This document shows, piece by piece, positions 8,506 to 15,513 of a stretch of 46,028 nucleotides of DNA. The translations under genes and the position numbers were made by a program. The notes beneath the pieces are model-generated. The model searched no databases. It was not told the origin of the DNA and saw only the letters and a program-made list of their open reading frames with translations. The stretch's first letter is position 1. Every line of letters starts with the position of its first letter. Location: contig NZ_CM001977.1 of the NCBI RefSeq assembly GCF_000406165.1, positions 2,336,496 to 2,382,523 on the forward strand, given 5' to 3'. This DNA is from Dickeya zeae NCPPB 2538 (GTDB taxonomy: Bacteria; Pseudomonadota; Gammaproteobacteria; Enterobacterales; Enterobacteriaceae).

Positions 8506-8523
8506 TGCACGTTTATGCACGAG
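8506..8523. promoter_or_regulatory. Candidate DeoR-type site (single copy, 3' side of deoR-like gene)
   Basis: TGCACGTTTATGCACGAG resembles the motifs upstream of the nudK-like gene (9378, 9420, 9450). It lies between the LysR and DeoR genes, beyond the 3' end of the DeoR gene. It may be a looping partner or coincidence. Confidence 0.35.
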
Positions 8524-8568
8524 TGCCCACGTCGATAACGCTGTCGTCCATCAGCGTTGTTAGCGCAT

Positions 8569-9324
8569 TTATGCGCGAATAAGGCTTAACCCCCCCCGAG
8601 TAAAAGGCGTAGCTACCTCATCAGGCACTGCAGATTCCACAATCAGCGTGCTGGCCATGGTGAGCTCGCCGATTGCATAGCGGGAGGCGACATTCAGTTT
8701 ATCCTGTGTCGCCATGACGACGGTTTCCGCCGCACGTGCTGCCAGCGCCCGTTTGATATATGCCTCTTCCAGATCGCCGGTGCTGAAACCCGCTTGCGGA
8801 TGCACCCCGGTGACGCCCATAAAAAAGATATCGGCGTGGATCGTCGCCAGTGCTTCCACCGCCGCCGCACCTACCGCGACCAGTGAATGCTTGTAAAGGC
8901 GACCACCAATCAGCACCACATCAATACCGGGGTGGTTTACCAACGCCACCGCCACACTCGGGCTATGCGTTACCACGGTCGCCGTCAGCGAAAGTGGCAG
9001 ACACGTCACCAGTTCGCCACTGGTCGTGCCGCCATCAATCATGACGACCTGCCCCGGCAGAATCAGCGATGCAGCGGCCTGCGCCAGTTGATGTTTAGCA
9101 CCTATCGCTATCCGGCTGCGGGCATCAAAACTGACTACCGTTTCTGACGCAGGCAAGGCTCCGCCATGTACTCGCTGTAATCGCCCTTCACTGGCCAGCT
9201 CACGTAAGTCACGCCGAATGGTATCTTCCGACACACCAAAGGCATCGCTCAATTGCTTTGCCAGCACCTGCCCTTCAGCCGCCAGTTGTTCCAGAATTCG
9301 CTGTTTGCGTTGTGTCGTCAGCAT
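8569..9324 (-). CDS. DeoR/GlpR family transcriptional regulator
   Basis: A 251-residue regulator with a DeoR-type helix-turn-helix at residues 1-57 (RKQRILEQLAAEGQVLAKQLSDAFGVSEDTIRRDLRELASEG, read across its two helices) ending in the hallmark LQRVHGGALP. The C-terminal sugar-phosphate isomerase-like effector domain spans about 75-235, with IDGGTTSGELV and VVTHS as phosphosugar-binding loops. The start is preceded by GGGGGAAC. No sugar kinase or transporter is adjacent, which is unusual for the family. A row of TGCACG motifs lies between it and the divergent nudK-like gene, so both may be its targets. Confidence 0.92.
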   Translation of the reverse strand: MLTTQRKQRILEQLAAEGQVLAKQLSDAFGVSEDTIRRDLRELASEGRLQRVHGGALPASETVVSFDARSRIAIGAKHQLAQAAASLILPGQVVMIDGGTTSGELVTCLPLSLTATVVTHSPSVAVALVNHPGIDVVLIGGRLYKHSLVAVGAAAVEALATIHADIFFMGVTGVHPQAGFSTGDLEEAYIKRALAARAAETVVMATQDKLNVASRYAIGELTMASTLIVESAVPDEVATPFTRGGLSLIRA

Positions 9325-9377
9325 GATGTTCCCCCAGTATGTTGTGCCTACCTTTATTACTTGATTATGCCTGAATT

Positions 9378-9467
9378 TGCACGTTTATTCTTTTTATCAG
9401 TATTTCAGGCAACCAGTAATGCACGAATTCACACGAAATGACTTGAGTATGCACGAAATCTCACGCT
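9378..9467. promoter_or_regulatory. Array of TGCACG motifs between deoR-like and nudK-like genes
   Basis: Three related motifs occur on the same strand: TGCACGTTTATTC at 9378, TGCACGAATTCACACGA at 9420 and TGCACGAAATCTCACGC at 9450. They are spaced 42 and 30 bp apart, close to four and three turns of B-DNA, so the sites would face the same side of the helix. The array ends 37 bases before the nudK ATG. DeoR proteins commonly bind such phased repeats and loop DNA. Assignment to this DeoR is inference. Confidence 0.55.
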
Positions 9468-9503
9468 AGGATGAATGCTCATTCCTTGTTCAGGAGAGTG
9501 ATT

Positions 9504-10109
9504 ATGCTCACCACACGCGATCGCGTTCGTATTGTCGACAGCGTAGTACTGTCCGACGATTGGTATGTGCTGAAGAAAAACACCTTTGATTTTTTACGTC
9601 GGGACGGCACCTGGCAGCGGCAAAGCCGTGAAACCTATGATCGCGGCAATGGCGCGGTTATCCTGCTGTATCATCGCCACAAGCAAACATTGTTACTGAC
9701 GCGTCAGTTCCGCTTTCCGGTCTTCGTGAACGGGCACGACGGGATGCTGATTGAAGCCGCGGCAGGTTTGCTTGACCACGCCGACCCCGAAGTGCGGATC
9801 CGTGCCGAAGCGGAAGAAGAAACCGGTTATCGGGTATTCAATGTTCGTAAGGTGATGGAAGCCTACATGAGCCCCGGTTCGGTAACGGAGAAACTCTATT
9901 TCTTTCTGGGGGAATATGATGATAGTTCGCGTATCGGCACGGGAGGTGGCATTGAAGATGAAGGTGAAGATGTGGAAACCCTGGAGATGACGCTACCGCA
10001 GGCATTGGCCGCGATTGCCGAGGGTACCATTATGGATGCCAAAACCATCATGCTGGTACAGCATGTCGTGTTGCATCGTGCGCTACCGTTTGAGGGGCTG
10101 CCTGATTAA
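9504..10109 (+). CDS. nudK: NudK-like Nudix hydrolase (GDP-mannose pyrophosphatase family)
   Basis: A 201-residue Nudix hydrolase. It follows the E. coli NudK pattern: the strand KQTLLLTRQFRFPVFVNGH, the Nudix region AAAGLLDHADPE...AEAEEETGYRV, then EAYMSPGSVTEKLYFFLGEY and GGGIEDEGEDVETLEM. These are the loops that recognise GDP-sugar in NudK and ADP-ribose in its relatives. The start is the ATG at 9504 with AGGAGA about eight bases upstream; a longer frame from 9471 lacks this. The promoter region contains the TGCACG array, suggesting control by the divergent DeoR protein. Substrate preference (GDP-mannose or another NDP-sugar) is inferred from the family. Confidence 0.88.
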   Translation: MLTTRDRVRIVDSVVLSDDWYVLKKNTFDFLRRDGTWQRQSRETYDRGNGAVILLYHRHKQTLLLTRQFRFPVFVNGHDGMLIEAAAGLLDHADPEVRIRAEAEEETGYRVFNVRKVMEAYMSPGSVTEKLYFFLGEYDDSSRIGTGGGIEDEGEDVETLEMTLPQALAAIAEGTIMDAKTIMLVQHVVLHRALPFEGLPD

Positions 10110-10575
10110 TCACTAACCCGGTTTTCGGCGGGTGCAAAGGCTCGCCGCATGATAACGGGGGTAAACATCATCGTCAAAAGAGACACCTTTCTCACCTAAT
10201 AATTATTTAGGGTATGCACCGGTTATTTTCCATTCGATTTTTTTACAAAATAACCAGACGAGTAATTCATGATCACTATTATTTCCCATAAAATAACGGC
10301 CTATTTTTCTCCTTTCTCAAAATAATTTAACTAGCTGATATTTAAACAAAATTAATATTTATTACACCATAATTTGACATTTCGCGATTTTTTACGCATA
10401 CCAAATACAGCTGCTATACTGGCATCACGCACAGGTTGTGGTTATTTTCTACCCAGCATTTGTGATCTAAAAAATAAGATCCATCGCAAAGTTTTTACTT
10501 GTTATTTTTGCCCACCCTATGGGATAGGGCAAACACGTATCCGTGAAAAACTAAGAAATTAGACAGGAGAAGGTT
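10110..10575. other. AT-rich intergenic leader upstream of RNase T2 gene
   Basis: A 466-bp region with no gene I can support. Near 10123-10149 is a weak GC hairpin (CGGCG/CGCCG) that may end the nudK transcript, without a T run. The central 200 bases are very AT-rich. CCCTAT-GGG-ATAGGG at 10515-10529 is a perfect small inverted repeat in the likely 5' leader of the RNase gene. The promoter should lie here but I cannot pin it. Confidence 0.4.
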
Positions 10576-11214
10576 ATGAAGAAAATATATTCGTTGCTGG
10601 CCGGTCTGGTATTCGCCGTCGGCCTGACGGTGAGCCCTGCTGTGCCTGCAAAAGGCCAGGCCGGTGTGTTTGATTTCTATCTGTTGACGTTATCCTGGTC
10701 CCCCACGTTTTGTCTGACACACGCCAGTAATGAGCAATGTACCAAGGGGTATGGTTTTGTACTGCACGGCCTGTGGCCGCAATATGCCAACGGTGGCTGG
10801 CCGCAAGACTGCCCACCGATTAAAGCGCTTACCGCGCAGGAGCGTAAATACGGTAATACCCTGTTCCCAACCGATGCGCTGCTGACGCATGAGTGGGAAA
10901 AACACGGTACCTGTAGCGGATTGGGTGCTAATGGCTATTTGCAGGCGGCGGATAAAGCCGTAACCAGTGTGAAGATCCCGGCCAGCTTCAATGCACCGAC
11001 CAAGCCGCTGCAAATGACCGCTGAGCAGATTCTGGCTGCATTCCGCCAGAGCAACCCGTCAATCCCACAAGATGGGATCGCCGCTGTTTGCAGTGGCCCG
11101 GAATTGTCTGAAATTCGGGTGTGCATGGACAAGAATCTGAATTTCCAGTCCTGTGGTAAATCGGTAAAAACCCAGTGTCGTGATGGCAACATCCGCGTGC
11201 CTAACGTGCGCTAA
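10576..11214 (+). CDS. Ribonuclease T2 family protein, periplasmic or secreted (RNase I type)
   Basis: A 212-residue RNase T2 enzyme. A Sec signal peptide covers about residues 1-25 (basic MKK, hydrophobic core, PAVPA). The two catalytic segments are intact: CAS1 FVLHGLWPQ with His64, and CAS2 THEWEKHGTC with His105, Glu106 and His110. Eight Cys residues remain in the mature part, enough for four disulfides, fitting an oxidising compartment. The family cleaves RNA without base specificity through 2',3'-cyclic intermediates. AGGAGAAGG precedes the start. It is monocistronic. In a plant pathogen it may scavenge host RNA, which is inference. Confidence 0.93.
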   Translation: MKKIYSLLAGLVFAVGLTVSPAVPAKGQAGVFDFYLLTLSWSPTFCLTHASNEQCTKGYGFVLHGLWPQYANGGWPQDCPPIKALTAQERKYGNTLFPTDALLTHEWEKHGTCSGLGANGYLQAADKAVTSVKIPASFNAPTKPLQMTAEQILAAFRQSNPSIPQDGIAAVCSGPELSEIRVCMDKNLNFQSCGKSVKTQCRDGNIRVPNVR

Positions 11215-11222
11215 TCCCCACG

Positions 11223-11279
11223 CTGGCGCTGATGTGCGCCAGTTTCATGACATCTTTAGCCCGCCGTATGTGCGGGCTA
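11223..11279. terminator. Two hairpins after the RNase T2 gene
   Basis: CTGGCGC-TGATGT-GCGCCAG (11223-11242) and AGCCCGC-CGTATGT-GCGGGCT (11259-11279) each have a perfect 7-bp stem. Neither is followed by a good T run, so they are weak terminators or mRNA 3'-end stabilisers. Confidence 0.5.
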
Positions 11280-11383
11280 TGTCAAGTAATGTAGAAATAA
11301 TGAATAACAATAATTACTTTTGTAAAGATTTCCATTGTATTTATTCTGTTTGTGAAATATCACTGTCACGCTAGATCTCTAGC

Positions 11384-11399
11384 ATGTCCGGTCGGACAT
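11384..11399. promoter_or_regulatory. 16-bp inverted repeat before Nudix gene
   Basis: ATGTCCG-GT-CGGACAT is a perfect inverted repeat with a two-base centre, 30 bases upstream of the Nudix start at 11430. It overlaps where a promoter would be and looks like an operator. The cognate regulator is unknown. Confidence 0.4.
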
Positions 11400-11429
11400 A
11401 TTCATTCACCCCAGTGCAGGTATGAGAGC

Positions 11430-11918
11430 ATGTTTTTGTTTTCCCCGCAGGACAGCACCTACACCAGGATGTTGTGCCAGTTCGAATTTCAGGCACAGCA
11501 AGAAGGGATTACCCGTCAAACCATGGCAGCCGCGGTGGTATTCCGGGGCGGTATACTCCTGGTGCGTCGCAGTGCTAATGACCCCATGTTACCCGGATAC
11601 TGGGAGATTCCCGGCGGTGGCCGCGAACCTGGCGATCACAACCTGCTCGCCACGCTGATGAGAGAATTGCAGGAAGAAACCGGCCTGCGTTTGCGTTATA
11701 TCCGTCATTATCTGGGTTTTTTCGATTATATGGTGCCGAGTAACGAAAAAGTTCGTCAGTGGAACTTTCTGGTTGACGTGATGCAAGAAGAGGTTTGCCT
11801 GAACGAAACGGAACACGATGCCTGGCAAATCGTGCGTCAGCCGTCCGATATCCCGGAGGATTGTCCCATCAGTGAAGAGAGTCGTTTTGTGGTGAATGCC
11901 GCCATCCGCATGTTATGA
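11430..11918 (+). CDS. Nudix hydrolase domain protein
   Basis: A 162-residue Nudix protein from the ATG at 11430; the frame is open upstream to 11352 but those residues are not family-like. After a short helical N terminus the domain starts at TMAAAVVFRGGILLVRRS and continues with PGYWEIPGGGREPGD. The Nudix box is G-REPGD-H-NLLATLM-REL-Q-EE-T-GL, in which the first conserved Glu is His70; the metal-binding RELQEE core (residues 78-83) is intact. The substrate cannot be deduced. It is not obviously co-transcribed with the RNase, which is followed by two hairpins. Confidence 0.85.
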   Translation: MFLFSPQDSTYTRMLCQFEFQAQQEGITRQTMAAAVVFRGGILLVRRSANDPMLPGYWEIPGGGREPGDHNLLATLMRELQEETGLRLRYIRHYLGFFDYMVPSNEKVRQWNFLVDVMQEEVCLNETEHDAWQIVRQPSDIPEDCPISEESRFVVNAAIRML

Positions 11919-11993
11919 CGGCACGGTGATAACGATGAGGCTATGCCCGTAAACTCAACTGTCAGACCCCGACAGATCGGGGTCTGAGGGCAT

Positions 11994-13106
11994 TTAGGCC
12001 AACTGGCCAAGCGAGGCCGGTTCGAACCCTTTAAGGCTATCCAACTCATGACGATGCACTTTCGCCGCCCAATGAGAGTCGGTCAGCAGTGCACGGCCTA
12101 CCGCGATCAAATCAAACTCATCGCGTTCCATACGTTCCAGCAACGTATCCAGACCCGCCGGACCAGACCCTTGCCCGGCAAACGCACCGAAGAAATCATC
12201 AGACAGCCCGACAGACCCCACGCTAATGGTTGCCGCTCCCGTGACTTTCTTCGCCCAGCCAGCAAAGTTCAGGCCGTTTTCACCGTCGACATCCGGGAAT
12301 TCCGGTTCCCAGAAACGGCGCTGTGAACAATGCAGAATATCCACGCCAGCAGACACCAGCGGAGCCAGCCAATCCTCCAGTGCCAGCGGCGTCGGAGCCA
12401 AACGCGCACTGTAGTCCTGCTGCTTCCATTGGCTAACACGCAAGATCAGCGGGAAATCCGGCCCTACCGCTTCACGGACGCTTTTCACCACTTCGGCGGC
12501 AAAATGCGCACGCTGTTTAACCGTTGCGCCACCAAACGCATCAGTACGCAGGTTGGTTTCCCCCCAAAAGAACTGATCGATCAGGTATCCGTGCGCACCA
12601 TGCAATTCCAGCGTATCAAACCCGAGGCGCTTCGCGTCAGCAGCCGCGCGGGCGAAGGCGGAAATGGTATCGGCAATGTCTTCTTCCGTCATGGCGTGCC
12701 CACGCTCGACCTCTGGCGAGAACAAGCCCGACGGACTTTCGATATCATCCGACTCCCAGTCCATACCGGGATACGGTGCTGAACCGACGTGCCATATTTG
12801 CGGCCCCATTTTACCGCCTGCGGCATGAACCTCGTTAATCACCTTCTGCCATCCATTCAGCGCACGTTCGCCGTGGAAAAATGGAATACCAGGATGATTA
12901 CGTGAACCGGGCCGATCCACTACCGTACCTTCCGACAGAATCAGGCCGACCTCACCTTCTGCCCGACGACGGTAATAAGCGGCAATATCATCACCCGGAA
13001 TACCTTCAGGTGCAAAGCTCCGAGTCATCGGCGCCATCACGATACGATTTTTTAATTTCAGTGTTTTCAACGTAAAAGGACGGAACAGCACATCAATATT
13101 GGCCAT
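11994..13106 (-). CDS. NADH:flavin oxidoreductase, OYE family
   Basis: A 370-residue OYE-family enzyme with FRPFTLKTLKLKNRIVMAPMT at the N terminus, the active-site LELHGAHGYLIDQFFW motif near residue 185 and the C-terminal LIAVGRALLTD phosphate-binding strand. The segment QIWHVGSAPYPG replaces the Q-L-x-H-x-G form of many homologues and is typical of one large bacterial subgroup. The start is the ATG at 13106 with AAGGAGATG upstream; a longer frame to 13163 is unlikely. It is divergent from an HxlR regulator, a pairing seen for redox-responsive ene-reductases. The substrate is unknown but plausibly a reactive electrophile. Confidence 0.92.
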   Translation of the reverse strand: MANIDVLFRPFTLKTLKLKNRIVMAPMTRSFAPEGIPGDDIAAYYRRRAEGEVGLILSEGTVVDRPGSRNHPGIPFFHGERALNGWQKVINEVHAAGGKMGPQIWHVGSAPYPGMDWESDDIESPSGLFSPEVERGHAMTEEDIADTISAFARAAADAKRLGFDTLELHGAHGYLIDQFFWGETNLRTDAFGGATVKQRAHFAAEVVKSVREAVGPDFPLILRVSQWKQQDYSARLAPTPLALEDWLAPLVSAGVDILHCSQRRFWEPEFPDVDGENGLNFAGWAKKVTGAATISVGSVGLSDDFFGAFAGQGSGPAGLDTLLERMERDEFDLIAVGRALLTDSHWAAKVHRHELDSLKGFEPASLGQLA

Positions 13107-13138
13107 GTAATCATCTCCTTGGGCATGAACCTGTGATG

Positions 13139-13153
13139 GTATACAATGTAAAC
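13139..13153. promoter_or_regulatory. Candidate HxlR operator in the divergent intergenic region
   Basis: GTATACAATGTAAAC is a 15-bp imperfect inverted repeat (13 of 15 positions match its reverse complement) lying between the divergent OYE and hxlR starts. It includes TATACAAT, which could be a -10 box. GTA/TAC arms of this kind are common in HxlR-family operators. A second perfect repeat, GCTACC-A-GGTAGC, is at 13178-13190. Confidence 0.5.
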
Positions 13154-13205
13154 TTGGTGTCAATCAGGCACGTTCATGCTACCAGGTAGCCTTAAGGAAA
13201 CCACC

Positions 13206-13610
13206 ATGCTGAAATCTTGCGCCACCCCTTACTCCCACGCTAACTGCCCTAGCCGCTTTTTGCTGGAACAAATCGCCGACAAATGGTCGGTACTGGTGTT
13301 AGGTGCATTATGTGAGAAGCCACTGCGCTTTAACGATCTCAAACGCAGTCTGGAAGGGATTACGCAAAAAGCCCTGACACAGTGTCTGCGCAAACTGGAA
13401 CGCAACGGTATTGTGGAACGACGGGTGCTGGCGTTTTCGCCGATTGCGGTGGAATACCATATCACGCCCCTGGGCCACACGTTGAAAGAACCGTTTCAGG
13501 CGCTGTATCGCTGGACGGTCGAGTATCTGCCGCAGGTAGCGCAGGCGCGCGAGCGATTTGATCAGCGGCTCAGTGAGCAGGAAAAAGCGATGTCCGACGC
13601 GCAGGCCTGA
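13206..13610 (+). CDS. HxlR family winged-helix transcriptional regulator
   Basis: A 134-residue HxlR regulator starting at the ATG at 13206 with AAGGA upstream. The family pattern is complete: CPSRFLLEQIADKWSVLVLGAL (the Cys at about residue 13 is the redox-active position in characterised members such as YodB and HypR), LRFNDLKRSLEGITQKALTQCLRKLERNGIVERR for the HTH, and PIAVEYHITPLGHTL for the wing. The pairing with a divergent OYE suggests it senses electrophiles or oxidants through Cys and induces the reductase. The sensing mechanism is inferred from the family. Confidence 0.92.
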   Translation: MLKSCATPYSHANCPSRFLLEQIADKWSVLVLGALCEKPLRFNDLKRSLEGITQKALTQCLRKLERNGIVERRVLAFSPIAVEYHITPLGHTLKEPFQALYRWTVEYLPQVAQARERFDQRLSEQEKAMSDAQA

Positions 13611-13645
13611 GGCGGTTGTGCAGCGAACCTCGCTTTTCCTCAGTA

Positions 13646-15355
13646 TCAGGACACCGTAAACGACATCATCATACCGGTGTCCTCATGCTCCAGCAGATGG
13701 CAGTGCGCCATGAACGCCCGCTCTTTCGCCGCCGGGTGATTAAACTGCACCAGCACCTCGCTGCGTGCGCCTTCCACATGCACAATGTCCTTCCAGCCAC
13801 GCCGGTGCGCAGCAGGCGGTTTGCCATTTTCGGACAGAATGCGAAAACGGGTGCCGTGAATATGGAAAGGATGCAGCATCATGTCGCCCTGCCCGGAAAT
13901 ACTCCAGATTTCATGCTCGCCGCGTTTCACATCAAACATCGGCTGCCCCATCTGAAACGCGACACCATTGATACGATTAGCCGACAACAGATCCAGCGGT
14001 GCGAGCCCGGCTTGTGGGTCCATTGCCCCGTGATTCATATCGCCGGAGTTCATACCGTTATGCTTCATGTTGCCATGATCCATGCTGCCGTTACTCATCG
14101 CGCCATGATTCATACTGCCGTGATTCATACTCATGCCTTGTTGCCCCATGCCCGATGGCATAGACATGCCAGCATCATGCGACATCCCCGGCATTGAGCC
14201 GTGCGCGTTCATGTCCATCCCTGACATCGCCTGCATACCATAACGCACCATGAGTGCCTGCATGCCCAGCATGTCAAGCCGCGGGTCCATCGACAGCTGT
14301 AACTGGCGCGTTTTCAGGCCCGCCGTTGACGGCAGTGCCGGTAATGGCACCAGCGTTTCTGGCAACTTGCCTGTCCCCGGTTGAGCGGAAGGCTGGATAC
14401 GCAGCACCGGTAAGGGTTGGTCAAACGGCGGCAGACGCATCCCCATTTGTGTCACTGGCAACGCCACCATATCGAACGCTTTGCCGTCACGCGCGTCGAC
14501 CAGGACTTCAAACCGCTCGCCCATCAACACCGTCAGGTTACTCACCTGCACTGGCTCGGCCAACAACCCACCATCACTGGCAATCACATACAACGGACGG
14601 CCATCACTGCTCGCCAGTGTTAGCGAACGTGCGTTACATCCGTTAAGAATACGCAAGCGTAACCAGCCGCGTGGCGCAGTGTGCTGCGGATAGCGCGCGC
14701 CATTAGTCAGCATCAGGTCGCCGAACCAGCCAACCGCTGCCGACATCACATCCAGTTGATAGTCAATCTGCCCTTTGGCGTCCAACCGCTTATCTTGCAG
14801 AATCAATGGAATATCATCCACACCCCATTGCGCAGGTAACGGCAATGCACGGCTGGCGGCATCCTGAATCAGGATAAGCCCGCCCAGCCCCATCGCCACT
14901 TGTCGCCCAGTCACGCCATGGGTGTGTGGATGAAACCACGCTGTCGCAGCCGGCTGTTCAACCCGGAATGTCGCCGTCCATGTTCCACCCGGTGCGATCT
15001 CTGCCTGTGGGCCCCCATCGGCATCCCCAGGAATTTCCATGCCATGCCAGTGCAGAGTAGTGGTTTCAGGCAAGGTATTGGTGACATTCATCGTCACCGT
15101 CTTGCCTTGCTCCAGTTGCAGTGCTGGCCCTAAAAATCCGCCATTGATGCCCCAAGTAGCGGTTTCCCTCCCCGCCAGCCAACGCATACTGCCCGTTTGC
15201 AGTGTCAGTGCAATGTTGCCTGCCGCATCCGGTGCCAGCAGAGGTGGCACTGGCAGGCTTGGGCGCTCATCAGCCCAGACAGAACGGCTCCACCAGGGCA
15301 ACAGGCTGGATGCCCCCAGCATAGCGCTCAATTTGATAAACTCACGGCGACGCAT
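13646..15355 (-). CDS. cueO: Multicopper oxidase CueO
   Basis: A 569-residue periplasmic multicopper oxidase aligning along its whole length with E. coli CueO (516 residues). It oxidises Cu(I) to Cu(II) for copper tolerance. It begins with a twin-arginine signal (RRREFIKLSAMLGASSLLPWWSR). Copper ligands are visible in HWHGMEIPG, AWFHPHTHG, MLHPFHIHG and the type 1 site MAHCHLLEHEDTGM. The Met-rich loop over the type 1 copper is much enlarged, with about 20 Met in roughly 85 residues and repeated NHGxM units, which explains most of the extra length. It has its own promoter with a perfect CueR box, and is convergent with the hxlR gene. Confidence 0.96.
   Translation of the reverse strand: MRRREFIKLSAMLGASSLLPWWSRSVWADERPSLPVPPLLAPDAAGNIALTLQTGSMRWLAGRETATWGINGGFLGPALQLEQGKTVTMNVTNTLPETTTLHWHGMEIPGDADGGPQAEIAPGGTWTATFRVEQPAATAWFHPHTHGVTGRQVAMGLGGLILIQDAASRALPLPAQWGVDDIPLILQDKRLDAKGQIDYQLDVMSAAVGWFGDLMLTNGARYPQHTAPRGWLRLRILNGCNARSLTLASSDGRPLYVIASDGGLLAEPVQVSNLTVLMGERFEVLVDARDGKAFDMVALPVTQMGMRLPPFDQPLPVLRIQPSAQPGTGKLPETLVPLPALPSTAGLKTRQLQLSMDPRLDMLGMQALMVRYGMQAMSGMDMNAHGSMPGMSHDAGMSMPSGMGQQGMSMNHGSMNHGAMSNGSMDHGNMKHNGMNSGDMNHGAMDPQAGLAPLDLLSANRINGVAFQMGQPMFDVKRGEHEIWSISGQGDMMLHPFHIHGTRFRILSENGKPPAAHRRGWKDIVHVEGARSEVLVQFNHPAAKERAFMAHCHLLEHEDTGMMMSFTVS
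14023..14270 (-). repeat. Degenerate Met/His-coding repeats inside cueO
   Basis: The part of cueO encoding the Met-rich loop contains many short imperfect repeats of the type CAT-GAT-TCAT / CCATGATTCAT (plus-strand view), coding repeated M-N/D-H-G-S/A/N units. The repeated structure suggests expansion by slippage or unequal recombination relative to the E. coli gene. Confidence 0.65.
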
Positions 15356-15407
15356 ACCGCTCTCCTCCAGTCAGTTATCATTCAAAAAAGTGATGACAAT
15401 AACTGGC

Positions 15408-15438
15408 AGACTGCACCTTCCAGTAACAGGAAGGTCAA
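15408..15438 (-). promoter_or_regulatory. CueR-type promoter and operator of cueO
   Basis: ACCTTCC (15415-15421), seven bases, GGAAGGT (15429-15435) form the perfect CueR dyad. On the minus strand the dyad lies in a long spacer: the -35 TTGACC (15433-15438) and the -10 CAGTCT (15408-15413) are 19 bp apart, the elongated spacing that MerR-family activators untwist. The cueR gene itself is not in the window. Confidence 0.93.
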
Positions 15439-15513
15439 GCTTTTTATCTCATAGCAATGGCACTATCCATAGCGCAATCAGGAGGAAACCATATCAAACC
15501 GACCTGACGCGCT

